This document shows positions 46,548-56,989 of a stretch of DNA of 64,000 nt, one piece after another. Source of the DNA: Pycnococcus provasolii. Taxonomy: Eukaryota > Chlorophyta > Pseudoscourfieldiophyceae > Pseudoscourfieldiales. The translations under genes were made by a program, and so were the position numbers. The stretch is taken from contig CP150559.1 in assembly GCA_049487715.1 (NCBI GenBank), forward strand, positions 62,001 to 126,000, written 5' to 3'. Under the pieces are notes generated by a model. It was not told the DNA's origin. It saw only the letters and a program-made list of their open reading frames with translations, and did no database searches. How positions within the stretch are numbered: the stretch's first letter is position 1; every line of letters begins with the position of its first letter.

Positions 46548-46720
46548 GGTTGTCGCCGCCGACAGACCCCCTTGGAGAGGGGGGCGGAACCGGGATCCCC
46601 TTTCAGGGAGGGACCTCCTCCTCAGTCACGTCACGGGACCCCACCGCACTGTCCCCGTCGATTTGTGAACCGGGGTCCCCTCCTCCTCCCCTGTGAAGGG
46701 GGGTGTCGGCGGCGACAACC
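46548..46720. repeat. 173-bp element with 23-bp terminal inverted repeats
   Basis: GGTTGTCGCCGCCGACAGACCCCC at 46548-46571 is mirrored by GGGGGGTGTCGGCGGCGACAACC at 46698-46720: 16 outer base pairs are perfect, then a one-base gap. Inner parts are also partly mirrored (AACCGGGATCCCC and AACCGGGGTCCCC, in direct orientation). It fills most of the space between the divergent RPS25 and RPL30 starts. It could be a small MITE-like insertion or a regulatory cruciform. Confidence 0.65.
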
Positions 46721-46790
46721 CTCAGTGAAGCAAAGCAGCTTGTCTCTGCTGAATCATTCTACGCTCCTCGTAGCATTTTAGTTATTCATC

Positions 46791-47138
46791 ATGGCTGTCA
46801 CTGCTGGTAAGAAGAAGAAAGACTCGGGAATCAACCCGAAGATCTCACTCGTGATGAAGTCTGGAAAATACACACTCGGGTACAAAACTACTTTGAAATC
46901 ACTCCGAGGGGGAAAGTCCAAGCTCATCTTGATTGCGTCCAACTGCCCGCCGCTACGCAAAAGTGAACTCGAGTACTACGCCATGCTCTCCAAGACCATG
47001 GTCCACCACTACGCAGGAACAAACATCGACCTTGGAACCGCATGCGGTCGCTACTACCGAATCGGTGTCCTCTCCATCTCGGACGCCGGTGACAGCGACA
47101 TCCTCAAAACCGAGGCGGAGGGAGCTGCGGCGAAGTAA
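46791..47138 (+). CDS. RPL30: 60S ribosomal protein eL30
   Basis: 115 residues, the same size as human eL30, and intron-free. The whole fold is recognisable: [63 protein letters not shown] and a closing ISDAGDSDI. eL30 is a kink-turn-binding protein of the large subunit, near the subunit interface. The start at ATGGCTGTC follows the family N-terminus. Shares the upstream region with RPS25. Confidence 0.95.
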   Translation: MAVTAGKKKKDSGINPKISLVMKSGKYTLGYKTTLKSLRGGKSKLILIASNCPPLRKSELEYYAMLSKTMVHHYAGTNIDLGTACGRYYRIGVLSISDAGDSDILKTEAEGAAAK

Positions 47139-47139
47139 C

Positions 47140-47564
47140 TCCGTGCCTTCGCGCGCGGTGGAACAGCACAGTCACGGAGATACTCACCTTATGCAGTCTG
47201 GTCTTTTCGCTGTGATGCACCACCAGAAGTCTTGTTACTTTACTCTTCACCTTCAACATCTCTTTCAACTTTCGTTTTTCGTTTTTCGTTTTGCTAGATA
47301 AAAAAAACAGAGAAACAAGCGAGCTAGCTGGGGCTTAAAGTCAGTCGTGACGGTGTGTGTGTGCGTGCTCTACCTCCAAACCAAAACCTACCACCATGAT
47401 AGATTGTCAAGTCAAGTCAAGTCTTATCAACAGAAAATAGCGCGAACGTGATTACTATTGTCGTCTTCCCTTGGCACAATACACAGACAAAAATAATCCC
47501 AGCCGCGTGTTCCCAACCACCACACACACACGAGTGTGCCCGCCTTTTATCTCGCACTAGTTGT
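47140..47564. other. Convergent 3' spacer, no gene
   Basis: Between RPL30 (plus) and PACRG (minus) stops. It contains TTTTCG repeats near 47270-47290, a GTGTGTGTGTGC tract at about 47351 and a repeated AAGTC at about 47408-47426. No coding frame. Confidence 0.45.
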
Positions 47565-48497
47565 TTAGAGGTTGACGCAGCTCTCGTACGTGGGCACCAT
47601 GTATTTGATGTTGATGAAGGCATCCTCTCCGCCGCGCTGCTCGAATAGCTGCAGCGTCTCCGTGATGAGCTCGCCAAGGCACACCTTTTGGCGCTGCGCG
47701 TAGTCGATGCCGTCACCGAGGTTCATGTTCTTGTTCTTGAACAGGTTAAGGATAGGCAGGATCTGGCGGTAGTACGGCACGAGCGCCTCGCCAATCAGGT
47801 CGCCGCTGTCGACGAGCTTCTGCAGCAGCTGCAGCGTGATGCACACGCACGACTCGTCGCGCGTGTTCAGTGCCGTCTTGATCGGGATGATGAGCTGCGG
47901 GATCACGGGCAGGATCTTCGTGCCGCCCTTTGCGAGCATGTCCTCGACGCCCTTGATGGCGAGGAAGCGGTACGGCTCCTCCTTCTCCCGAATGCCGTCG
48001 AAGAAGATGGGCAGGTAGTGGTGGTAGTCGAGCTTCTCAACCTCAACCTTCCAGCTGATGACGTTCTTCATCCCCCGGTGCTCGATGGCCACGGGCAAGT
48101 CACCACGCTCGTAGAATTTACGGAACTGTGAGTTGGGCGGGTTGCTGCGCTTCTTGTACGCTTCCGCGGACGGCGGCGTCGGCTTCGCCGGCATCATAAC
48201 GCGCGACGTGGCCTGGAGCTTTGCACCGTCGCCCTTGCGCGTGAAGTCCGCAGGCGTCTTCTTTCCCGTCGGGTAGATGTGACTCAACGTGCATCCGGAC
48301 CACTTGGGGATGTCGCCGTGCATCTTCAGGTGGTGTGCACCGGCACGGCCGAGGTTCGAGACGGTCATGTCAAAGCACGAGCCAGTCTCGTAGTTGGCCT
48401 TCTCGGTCAACTTGCCCACAATCTTCGCATCGCGGTACGTCTTCGTGAACAGCTCACCCGCGACGTCGCGCGTCTTCATATCCGCAACTTCTGCCAT
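47565..48497 (-). CDS. PACRG: Parkin co-regulated gene protein (ciliary doublet microtubule protein)
   Basis: 310 residues, slightly longer than human PACRG. The conserved core is near complete: [110 protein letters not shown] and a closing [13 protein letters not shown]. The N-terminal about 120 residues are the variable part. PACRG is an alpha-helical-repeat protein that binds the inner junction between A and B tubules of ciliary doublets with FAP20. Its presence says the organism builds motile cilia. Start at MAEVADMK; no intron visible. Confidence 0.93.
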   Translation of the reverse strand: MAEVADMKTRDVAGELFTKTYRDAKIVGKLTEKANYETGSCFDMTVSNLGRAGAHHLKMHGDIPKWSGCTLSHIYPTGKKTPADFTRKGDGAKLQATSRVMMPAKPTPPSAEAYKKRSNPPNSQFRKFYERGDLPVAIEHRGMKNVISWKVEVEKLDYHHYLPIFFDGIREKEEPYRFLAIKGVEDMLAKGGTKILPVIPQLIIPIKTALNTRDESCVCITLQLLQKLVDSGDLIGEALVPYYRQILPILNLFKNKNMNLGDGIDYAQRQKVCLGELITETLQLFEQRGGEDAFINIKYMVPTYESCVNL

Positions 48498-48616
48498 TGT
48501 ATCGGTTCTGTGTATTGTATTTCGGTTAAGGAGTTGGGTGTGAAGGGCGTGAAGTCGTGTTGTGAGTCAAGCGTTTTGTCGTCATATCATATTCTTCGAT
48601 GGGCCGGCCCATCCCA

Positions 48617-48817
48617 TCACACAAAGCGCCACGAGAAGGGAAGGCTGTGCAACTTCGAGCGCAAAAACGTTGCTCGCGAGTGTGGCGGCACGCGTCCTTG
48701 GTATCGTGGCATCGGCACAGGTTTGATGTTCTGGCTTCCGTTTGTTCGTCTTCCTCCTTGCAACCGCAGGAGCTTCTTGGTTGAACGCAGACGTCCCGAG
48801 ACGGTTTGCAGAAACAC
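48617..48817 (-). CDS. Small basic protein, unknown
   Basis: 66 residues, MFLQTVSGRLRSTKKLLRLQ then a region with KPVPMPRYQGRVPPHSR and an end in PFSWRFV. The net charge is strongly positive with an amphipathic, Arg-containing N-terminus such as mitochondrial presequences have. Codon choice is like neighbouring genes. Overlapping open frames on the same strand (48526-48873) are less regular. It could be a small mitochondrial protein, or a chance frame. I do not recognise it. Confidence 0.35.
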   Translation of the reverse strand: MFLQTVSGRLRSTKKLLRLQGGRRTNGSQNIKPVPMPRYQGRVPPHSRATFLRSKLHSLPFSWRFV

Positions 48818-48873
48818 CTTCTGAGCGAGTCACAAGACGCCACGGCGGCCAACCACACACGCGATGAACACAA

Positions 48874-50783
48874 CCACCGTGAGAGTAACCATCACACGCG
48901 AGTGATGACCCCCTTCTTTTTCTCAACGTCATTTCACACGTCCGGTATCACGCCCCTTAAACATCGCCCTGTTATCACGCCATGCATGGCCCCCCATACT
49001 CACTCACTCACTCACTCACCTGTGTTTGGAGATTCAGGCGGCCTGTACTACTCACCTGTCACTCACTTACTATGGTACTCACCAAACAAACAAGTGAACC
49101 GGTTACCTACAAAGCCGACACAACCAGCTTACAGCCCACAATTACAGCCCACAATAACTTCTTAAGGTGCACCTGTAAAGTTCGCCCCTGAATAGCTCGC
49201 CCCTGAAACACGAATATAATAGGGACAAGCAACCGTCGGCGTGCCCGTTGTGTAACCTTCTGGCTGGTACGGGAGAACGGCACTGGTACGAGGTGGGAGA
49301 GGCGAGCGAGAATACTGTACGCACGAGCAGAGCAGTCCAGTCCCACCCACTCAAGAGAGGCGAGACAGACACACGATGAGACGAAAGCACCCACTCAACC
49401 CACCCACTCGGCCACTCCCAAGAAACAGGCCATCGCCCATCGGGATCCCACTCCCCCTCCTACCTACCCTCACACTCTCACAGTTCATCACCATATTGTG
49501 GGTTTCCACTACATTACCTGTGCAGGCGACAGACACGCGACGAGAACGGCGAACGCTAGTGGGACGGTGATAGGGACCCAACCAAAACAGCTCCTCTCGA
49601 GTCTCCGTTAGACCAAGAGACCATCCATTACCTTTACCTTTAGGGCGACCGGACGGAGCGAGCGAGGCCGAAGAAGAAGGCCTCGTGAAAGCGACGTCAA
49701 GGCAAAACGAGTCCTCGAGCGAGCGAGTTCCATCGGGTTACTGTACCTCCGGCACTGTTCTACATACTACCGGCCTGAACAGGGAAAACGACCTATTGTC
49801 CTATTTCATTCCATTTCACCCATTTCACCAAATCACGGGATGCGGTAAAAGGAAAACGTCCTGTCGTCTGTCGAGCGATCGGCAATCGTCCTGTCCGGTG
49901 GTCTCGGTCCATCGCCGATGATTGTCCGGACGATCGATTGTCGATCGCCATCGCCTATTAACTTCGCCCGACTGATCGGCGACGATGCGTGCAGTACAGT
50001 ACAGTACTGCTACGCATATCGCATCAGTCCAACTGATCAGTGGAGTGATGATGGGCCACTTCGCCTTCGCCTTGACGTTCTGTTGGCGAACTCCTTCCTT
50101 CATCAGGGTGCATTTCTCAAGCACACAGGCAGTCAGGCAGGCAGGTCAGTCAGGTCACGCAGGTCGTCGTGCGACGAGTCTCGACTCACTCACTTGGTTC
50201 GCAAGGGTTCGTCGTACCGGGTACCGGCACTGGCCGTAGACCCGTGGTACAGAAACCTTCAACTGGAACGTCCCTCCTCCCTAAAAGACCAAGGAAAAGA
50301 CGGGTCGAATAGGCGCAGGCAGCCATGTGTACCCGTATAGCGCCAGCCTTTTCGAGACGGCCTCGGCCTCGAAAGTCTCCAAGTCCCAAGTCCCAAGTCC
50401 TAAGCAAAGAAACTGCACGCAAGCACGCCTCCACCTGCAAGAAACACACGCGTCTTACAAAGTAATCATTTCGGGGATTGCCATGCGGCCGCACACCAAG
50501 GGCATATCAACCCATGGGTTGATATGCCCTTGCGCACACAGTAATTCGGGGATTTCATTCCAGCAAATTTTAAGGGTTTAAGGCCGCCAAATTCGGGGAT
50601 CGTCGCGTCATACAGTAAAGTCTCTCCAGGTGGCAGCTGGCAAGTCGCCGGAACTTCGCCCAAAAAAAACTTACATACGACTATTTGGTAATACAGTATT
50701 AGCACGCAAACGTCCGTCTCTTGTCGCATAAGCACGTCTTGCCAGAGTAAGTTACGATACGATACGATACGATATCTAGATAT
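48874..50783. other. Long intergenic region, no gene recognised
   Basis: Between PACRG (minus) and the Alba gene (plus). Short open frames exist but are not protein-like. It has CACTCACT runs near 49000-49080, GATCG/GTCC-rich DNA at 49860-49970, the 36-bp palindrome at 50497 and the octamer TTCGGGGA three times (about 50471, 50547, 50593). A (GATAC)n run at 50755-50775 lies just before the Alba start. Confidence 0.4.
50497..50532. repeat. Perfect 36-bp palindrome
   Basis: CAAGGGCATATCAACCCA at 50497-50514 is followed immediately by its exact reverse complement at 50515-50532, with no loop. Both sides are flanked by a short direct similarity (GCACAC and CGCACAC). Confidence 0.9.
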
Positions 50784-51351
50784 ATGGTTTCCTCGGAGGC
50801 TGATATGAATATGCCTGGTGGTGGTATGGCGTTGGCGCGTATGGATACGGTGGGTATGGCGGACCCTGGAGAAACTTCTTTTTCTGTGAACACGCGCATA
50901 CAGGTGTCTGCGACGAAAAAGCCGCTGTTTTTCTACGTGAACCTTGCGAAAAAACTCTTATCAATAAACGGGCAAGTCGACCTCTCCGCACTTGGGCTGG
51001 GTAAGTTGATCATCACTGATGCAAATGCACAAAAACAAAAGTGAGAATAACATTGATTTTAGCAAGCACAGACTTACACACACACACCAAATAAAAAACC
51101 AACCTTTGCTCTCACACAACAACCATATGTCAGCCACCTCGACCGTGGTAACGGTGGCGGAGATCCTCAAAAACAACGGGTTGGCTGAGACCAAACGCAT
51201 ACAAACGAGCGTCGTCGACGTGACGCTGGACAACGGGCGTACCGTGCAGAAGGCAAAGGTGGAGATTGCTCTGGACAAGAGCGCCAACTTCGACGAGATC
51301 GTCAACTTCAAGGACGATGACGCAGGTGCGGAGAAGGCTGCCACCTCCTAA
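50784..51351 (+). CDS. Alba-domain DNA/RNA-binding protein
   Basis: Two exons, 50784-51000 and 51134-51351, joined across a 133-base intron (GTAAGT...GTCAG) in phase 1. The joined protein has 144 residues. After a Met/Gly-rich leader come NTRIQVSATKKPLFFYVNLA, KKLLS, VDLSALGLA then TSTVVTVAEILKNNGLAETK and RIQTSVVDV: the Alba fold with its Lys-containing first strand and central helix. The second exon alone also has a Met, but the junction restores the helix, which supports splicing. Alba proteins bind DNA or RNA as dimers and act in chromatin, RNase P/MRP (Rpp20/25) or translation control. The acidic tail DDDAGAEKAATS is short. The exact start among several early Mets is open. Confidence 0.85.
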
Positions 51352-51537
51352 CCTGCGATGGCCCCTCATTCAGCAGAAAGGATCGAAGTTTTTCTTCGTC
51401 CGACGGTCGGCCACCTACACCATTCACGTTTCACCGTCCAGCCCACATGTCGCTGGTGATTTTCGAGGGTTCTATTGTGGTAAGGCGCTTTGTAAGACAC
51501 TTTGTTTCATCCATTATGGTAATACTGTATTTACAAA

Positions 51538-53868
51538 TCAGAAATTTGCGCCGACGAGGTTGTTCGACCGGTCGAAGCCAATCAAACGTTCCACCCAACT
51601 GGCGCGTGATGGTGCGAGCTGTTCCGTCAGGAGTTGCACCAGTGACGCAATGAGATGCTCGCGCGTGCGCGTATCGTCGAGGTAGTGATGGTCGCCACTC
51701 ACGCGCTGCGAAGTGCTCGCCTTCGCGCCCACCTCCTCCCACGCAACAAGCGCCTCCTCAGACACTTCCGAGTCGTCGGCGCCTGCAAACGCGTGCACAG
51801 GACACGACACCTGCAGCGGTGGATACTGTGCAGTATCAAGGTACCTCTCTTCCATCAAGAGATCGCTCTGAAGTGTGTTTGCCATCGCGCGGAGCATCAG
51901 AGGATTGGCGCGCAGGTGTGTTGGAACACGCCGCGACGCACGAGTGGCGTTGTGTACTTGCAATGCTGCCTCAGAACCTAGGCTGGATATCGCACCATGC
52001 GCATCACTTTCGCTCGCCGACGAAGCCGCTGTCTGCCTCGCCTTGCGGAACCCAGGGCACTCTGCGCCACTCACGAACAGCGCAACCGGCGCGCGTCCGA
52101 GAATGTCGCGAGCTTGCAGGGCAAATTCGTACGCAAGCAGCGCGCCAAATCCGTGCCCGAAGAGCACGTACGGGGCGTGCAGCTTGTTGCTTGAGAGCAC
52201 GGAGCGTGCCGCCAATGCCACAAAGTGGGCAAGCTCCTCGAGGTTCTCGCACGGCATGTTCTCGCCCGCCCTCGCACCGCGCATCGGAAGAAGCACGGCA
52301 TGCACCTGCACGTAGCTGGGAAGGCTTGCCGACCAAGCTTCGTAGGCACCGGGCGCGGAGGCTCCCGCACATGGGAACACGAGAAGCTCGATCGCAGGAT
52401 CTGAGCGATGTGGTGGCAGTGGCTGCAGCCATTCAGATGTGCGAGGCACGGTGGTGATCACAGGCATGTTGCCGCCAGATTGTAGGGCTTTCGACGGCGA
52501 GATGGGCGAGCACTGGTCTGCTCGAAGATGCAGGCTGCCCGTTCCTGCGAGATGGGGTAGGAACTGTGTTGCAAAGTTCTCAGCAACTTCGGCGGTGAAG
52601 CGATCTGGCGAGGAGGACATCGGCGGTGCCGTGTGCGCCGAGGCCCCTCCCAGATGCGCGATGAAGAGCGGGGCGTTCGACCGAGAGTTCCACGAGTCTT
52701 GTCTCGTTCTACCCGCGAGATCGCTGCTGGTGACGAGCCAGAAGGCGAGGCGGTTGCTCGGCAGAACAAAAAGGAGCGAGCTCCCGCCATCTGCGGCGCC
52801 ACCTCCATGGTGCTGCCAGAGGACCCGCGGGCCGCCGTGCCAGAGTGCTGACGACCGGAATCCGAGCCCAAGTCGGTTGTTTGCGTTGTTGCCACTCGCC
52901 GCGCCCGCAGCGTCTCCGCCGTTCTCCGTGACGCTCTCGGCCATCCTATGGAGTCTGTTCAGAACCTCGACGCTGAGTACACCCTCACCACCACCCTTTG
53001 GGTTAAGGCCGTGGTCCGACGCGCTGTCGAAGAGTGGCAGCACCAGAGCACGAAGCAGTACTCGCATCTTTTCCATCGCGGTAGCGTCTCGTCGCAGGTG
53101 GATGACTCGCTTCTCGACGTAGCTCGCGAAGCTTGTGCCCGCAGCCTGTTCGACAACCTTCTCGAGCACGTGCCTCGCCTCCCCCGCGGTAGGCAGTCGC
53201 CTGGCGGTGGCTTCCTTTTTCCCTTCGTCCGGTACGGGTGCGCCGACGATCGCTAGCAGCTGTGCAGGGCTCATGTGCGTGCACCGCGCAACAGCGGGCG
53301 ACGTGTCGTCGGACTGTGCCATGATCGCCTCGATCGGCGCGTCGAGCTTAAGCGCCCCCTCCTGCCACAACTGCAGCACGGCGACGGGAAGCGCGACAGC
53401 GTCGAGTGCGACATCAGACGCTTCCGCAATTTTCGCGCCAAGTGCTGGTGCCTCAAGGTCACGCCTAGCGTCATAGTGCAGTGCAACGTCAATAACTGGC
53501 CAGGCCACGCCAGGCGCGGCCGCACCACTTGCATGAACACCACCCACACGCGCTGCCCCAACGCCCTCCCTACTATGAGTACCTGAATGACTGAACACAT
53601 TTGTCGAACGACTTCCCCCACTTAGAGGAGGCCGAACGACTAGAAGCGACGATCGTTTTAAGCCATGAAGTTTCATACCAGATAAAATCAAACTATGAAC
53701 GCATGCGTCAATCACGGAGGAGACACAAGGCCATGATTCCGAAGCCTCCAACACAGGGGGGGAAGAAGATGACATGCCAGTTAAACCTCCTCCTGAGGTG
53801 GAGGTGGTGCTTGGCCCAGTATTGGTGGAATCCGAGACCCCTGTGGACGAGCCTGAGGCGCCTTTCAC
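51538..53868 (-). CDS. Beta-lactamase-like / thioesterase-like fusion lacking nucleophile
   Basis: 776 residues. Residues about 130-450 resemble the serine beta-lactamase/PBP-like hydrolase fold (VALPVAVLQLWQEGALKLD, then SPAQLLAIV and AGTSFASYVEKRV), but no SxxK nucleophile motif is visible. Residues about 500-776 are a type II thioesterase-like alpha/beta hydrolase: LLVFPCAGA, PMRGARAG, PYVLFGHGFGALLAYE, then D698/D699 in GADDSE and H727/H728 in GDHHYL. In active thioesterases the motif is GHSMG; here the nucleophile position is Gly573. Asp and His are kept. It may therefore be a pseudoenzyme or binding protein. No polyketide synthase lies nearby. The N-terminal 110 residues are Ser/Gly/Thr-rich and could include an unspliced part. 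A (TA)n run sits directly upstream of the start. Confidence 0.7.
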   Translation of the reverse strand: MKGASGSSTGVSDSTNTGPSTTSTSGGGLTGMSSSSPPVLEASESWPCVSSVIDACVHSLILSGMKLHGLKRSSLLVVRPPLSGGSRSTNVFSHSGTHSREGVGAARVGGVHASGAAAPGVAWPVIDVALHYDARRDLEAPALGAKIAEASDVALDAVALPVAVLQLWQEGALKLDAPIEAIMAQSDDTSPAVARCTHMSPAQLLAIVGAPVPDEGKKEATARRLPTAGEARHVLEKVVEQAAGTSFASYVEKRVIHLRRDATAMEKMRVLLRALVLPLFDSASDHGLNPKGGGEGVLSVEVLNRLHRMAESVTENGGDAAGAASGNNANNRLGLGFRSSALWHGGPRVLWQHHGGGAADGGSSLLFVLPSNRLAFWLVTSSDLAGRTRQDSWNSRSNAPLFIAHLGGASAHTAPPMSSSPDRFTAEVAENFATQFLPHLAGTGSLHLRADQCSPISPSKALQSGGNMPVITTVPRTSEWLQPLPPHRSDPAIELLVFPCAGASAPGAYEAWSASLPSYVQVHAVLLPMRGARAGENMPCENLEELAHFVALAARSVLSSNKLHAPYVLFGHGFGALLAYEFALQARDILGRAPVALFVSGAECPGFRKARQTAASSASESDAHGAISSLGSEAALQVHNATRASRRVPTHLRANPLMLRAMANTLQSDLLMEERYLDTAQYPPLQVSCPVHAFAGADDSEVSEEALVAWEEVGAKASTSQRVSGDHHYLDDTRTREHLIASLVQLLTEQLAPSRASWVERLIGFDRSNNLVGANF

Positions 53869-54260
53869 GCGCTATATATATATATATATAGGAATGAAGA
53901 GAAGAGAAGAGAATCAACTCCCAGTACTGACTCGAGTAGCTGAGAAGAGAAGAAACAGCCGAGAAGGACCCTAGGGCCTAACCCGCCCGTTGTAACCCGC
54001 CGTGAGCGTGACTACGTGAGCAGTTAATAACGGCACGTACACGTACACGTACTACACCAGTAGGTACGCGTATCCTATAGCTGACAGCTGAGCTTGAGCT
54101 TGATTGAACACGAGCGCCGGCCGACGTATGCGTATGTTATGTTAGCTTAATTATGCACTTCTTCGAAATGGAACCAACAGAAGTTCAGGCGAGTCAAACA
54201 AACAAACGTTGACCTTTACCCGCGGGAAAACATAGTACTACCAAAAGAGGCGGGCGTACA

Positions 54261-54290
54261 GTAACCCTAACCCTAACCGTAACCCTAACC
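54261..54290 (-). repeat. Interstitial telomere-type repeat (CCCTAA)n
   Basis: TAACCCTAACCCTAACCGTAACCCTAACC: about four and a half units with one C-to-G change, in the orientation opposite to the tract at 42384. Confidence 0.85.
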
Positions 54291-54367
54291 GCTCGCTAGC
54301 CCTATTCTACCTTGGTAGAATTCCCTTAAGGTATCGTAGGTAACGTCCGAGTCTTGTTGAGCCTCCT

Positions 54368-54620
54368 TACACTCGGCCCTCGGGCGAGAACGGCTTAAGC
54401 AGCCTTGTTGTGCGAGTCTTCATCTTGTTGAAATTACACTCGGGCGAGAACGGCGCAATCGCAGCCGTGCGAGTCTTGTTGTAGAGCTTACACTCGGCCA
54501 CTCGGGCGAGAACGGCTTAAGCAGCCGTGCGAGTCTTCATCTTGTAGAGCTTACACTCGGGCGAGAACGGCGCAGCCGTGCGAGTCTTGTAGAGCTTACG
54601 CTCGGGCGAGAACGGCGCAG
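54368..54620. repeat. Minisatellite of about 45-60 bp units
   Basis: Five copies of a unit containing CTCGGGCGAGAACGGC, then (TTAAG)CAGCCGTGCGAGTCTT and TGTAGAGCTTACA. Copies differ by short insertions such as TTAAGCAG and CATCTTG. It lies about 80 bases from the telomere-type tract, as the 47-bp array does at 42.7 kb. Confidence 0.8.
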
Positions 54621-54701
54621 ATAAATTCGAACTCGTGAGACTTTCATGGATGGACTACCACAAGTATGTAGTATAATTATTGAATTGTAACTTTGTTTTA
54701 C

Positions 54702-55537
54702 CTTAGTAAACACGCAAGTTGTCGTGTTTTGGTTTTGGACTTGGACCCACGTGTTTTCGTAGTGCTTCAAACCTGCGCGAAAACGCTCACGGGCACTTGG
54801 CAAACCCTGTGGTGATAGGTGTGATAGGGGTTGGCTTGTTAGTCTCCTGTCTTGCACGGTTTTGCTTTTTTTGGTAATGGGTCCTTGCTTGGTAAGTTCC
54901 TTACCTGCTGGAAGACGTCCTCCGCGTCCAGCGCGCAACGCACGCGAACGCTAGCGGTGCGCTCCGCGTCCGCCTCGCTCGCGTCGGGACGGTAGAAGAG
55001 AGGTGGGCCAGGTTGGCGCCAGAGCGTCGCGTACCCCCGTCGCGGTCCGCCGCGCAGGCGTGCGAGGAAGCTCGCGCGCGGCGCGGTCGTCTCGTCGTCC
55101 TCGGCAGTTGCATCGGCAAGGTGGCTTGGGAGTGGCGCGACCATGTCGGCCAGGGATCCGTCGAGTCGTCGCGCGAGTGCCTCGCAAGCGAGCTCGAGGG
55201 TCAGCAGGGGAACGTCAGGAGGCACGTGCGGTGGCAGTGCGGCGCCTGGCCCTGGTTCTGTGCGTGGCAGCTTCTTGCTGAGGTTCCGTGCTGGCCCCCC
55301 TCGGTGTCCGTGCCTGAGTCCGCTGTAGCTCATGTACGTGGTTGCGTGTGCGTTGTGTCTCTGCGGGAACTCGCGCGCCTCCACGCAGTACCCTGGCTTG
55401 CATCTTGCGAGCGGCACGAACGCGAACGCCTTGGTGAGCGCGAGTTCACTACTCTGCTGAGGTTCGAACAGGTCGTCCACTTTGGACGCTGGCGGGAGTG
55501 GCAGCGCCGGGGGTCCGAGTGGCGACGCGAACGCCAT
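54702..55537 (-). CDS. Unknown protein, at least two exons, 3' end unresolved
   Basis: Exon 1 (54905-55537, 211 codons) ends ...DAEDVFQQ at a GTAAGG donor. Exon 2 (54702-54806) follows a CACAG acceptor in the same phase and encodes GLPSARERFRAGLKHYENTW and more, ending at AAG before GTAAAA. A further exon is likely but not found. The protein starts MAFASPLGPP, with Pro/Arg-rich stretches, YMSYSGLRHGHRGGPARNL and an Ala/Leu-rich helix (LTLELACEALARRLDG). No domain recognised. It lies divergent from CFAP161, 1.15 kb away. Without splicing, exon 1 would end at a stop 22 codons downstream. Confidence 0.55.
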
Positions 55538-56691
55538 GGCCTCGAGGAAAGAAACGAAAAAAGAAGGGAGAGTGAAAATGGGATTCGGCAGCTGTCAGTT
55601 TCCCGAGTTTTACCCGAGGTCCGAGGACGCGGTTTGAACCTCAGAAGAAAGGACGGTTGAGGACGGTTGCCGAGACCCCGACAGCCCGAGTTTCATTTCA
55701 ATGGCAGTTCAACGACGTATCCTCAAGGCAGAATCCCAAGCCGTGCCAATCTCCAGTGCACTCCCTGGAATGCCCTGGAGGAGATGGGCAGCCTACCATA
55801 GGATGATAGGAGCCGTTGGAAAGCCTGAAAGTTGAAACATTTATCCCCTACAGCCTTATTATTATTACCGGGTAGGAAGTACGAGCAACTAGCTAAGGGC
55901 CAAGGGAAGGCCGTCTCAAGAGCAAGCTCTAATGTCTAACGGTCACCTGCTCGAGCAAGAAAACGAAAGGATTTGTTTTTTAAGCAGAAAAAACAAAGCG
56001 GGCTTGTACCCTAAGGTATGCCCTCCAAAGCTCCAATACGCACTCCAATACTCAGCAGTCACGCTATAGTCGAAAGAAACACTCGCCTACAGCAAAATTT
56101 ATGTAAAGGGCACAGGCCGCCTTATTACTTAGTTCTTACGTACTGTACCACCTAGAAAACGCGACTTCAGGTCTTCAGGAGACGGCGGAGGGCCTCGGGA
56201 CCTGCCTGGTAAGTACTAGGGTACCCTACGGTCCGAAGAAACAGCGCGAAACAGAGAGAGGCGACCTATGCGCGAATGAGCGAGCCTCACCAACAGGGAT
56301 TAAGTCTGCTTTCCCTTTCCAGTCCTTCCCTTCCTTACCTCGTATTACTTATTGGAACCAATTCAACCAAAGAATAACACTGGCACTCCAAGGCCAAAGC
56401 AAGTGGCTCTTGAATGCGGAATGGCATCCACTGGGAAAGGCCACTCACTGGCAACTGGCAACTAGCCGTGAGCTCTCCACGCCCGGCCGGTTCGTCTACG
56501 ATAACCTTAGAGGCTCGTCTACCTTTAGAGCGGGTCTTTGAGGCGGGCTGGGCTGGCCGGCCTTAAGACAAAAGTCGTGTTGGTCTCAGGGTCGCCCTCT
56601 CCGGCACCGGGGGCTCTCGGGGAGTTGCTCGAGCTATCCCTGTGTGTGTGTGCGCGGCCATTGCCTCCCCGGTCGTACTTCTTTAAGCAAT
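55538..56691. other. Divergent intergenic region, no gene recognised
   Basis: Upstream of both the unknown minus-strand gene and CFAP161. It holds the recurrent ATTATTACCGGGTAGG motif at about 55856 (also at 4486) and short GT-rich runs near 56640. Open frames are short and not protein-like. Confidence 0.4.
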
Positions 56692-56953
56692 ATGCAGTAC
56701 TACACGAAGCAGCAGCTGCAGGGTGCGTCGCGCTACTACGGCAAGTGCCGTATCGGTAACTGGAACGAGGATGTGGAGCTCGAGGAGGTACGTTAAGTTA
56801 ATCAAAACACGCCACACGCACGCGACTTTGCTGCACTGCACTGTGCTGTTGTAGTACCTAAGTTGGAGTCGGCTTGCCTCAGCCTCTTTTTAAGCTCGCC
56901 TCATTAGAAACAACGACTCACTGTGAACAACAAACAACACACACGCGCGCGCG

Positions 56954-56989
<36 letters not shown>

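Larger units (their letters stand above)
53869..54701. other. Intergenic with (TA)n, telomeric repeats and minisatellite
   Basis: It starts with (TA)9 at about 53874-53891, next to the hydrolase gene start, then unremarkable DNA. It then holds a telomere-type tract (54261-54290) and a GC-rich minisatellite (54368-54620). Apart from possible 3' exons of the next minus-strand gene I see no coding sequence. Confidence 0.5.

Noticed and set aside
49918-50340. 140-codon plus-strand open frame in the spacer before Alba
   Set aside because: Low-complexity Arg/Ser composition, built on GATCG/GTCC-rich DNA, with no neighbour or motif support.
11924-53868. A secondary-metabolite gene cluster (SABATH, oxidase fusion, carotenoid oxygenase, thioesterase)
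   Set aside because: The members are separated by UBA1, proteasome, SAC3, complex I and ribosomal genes, and no synthase is present; only the adjacent first pair is worth testing.
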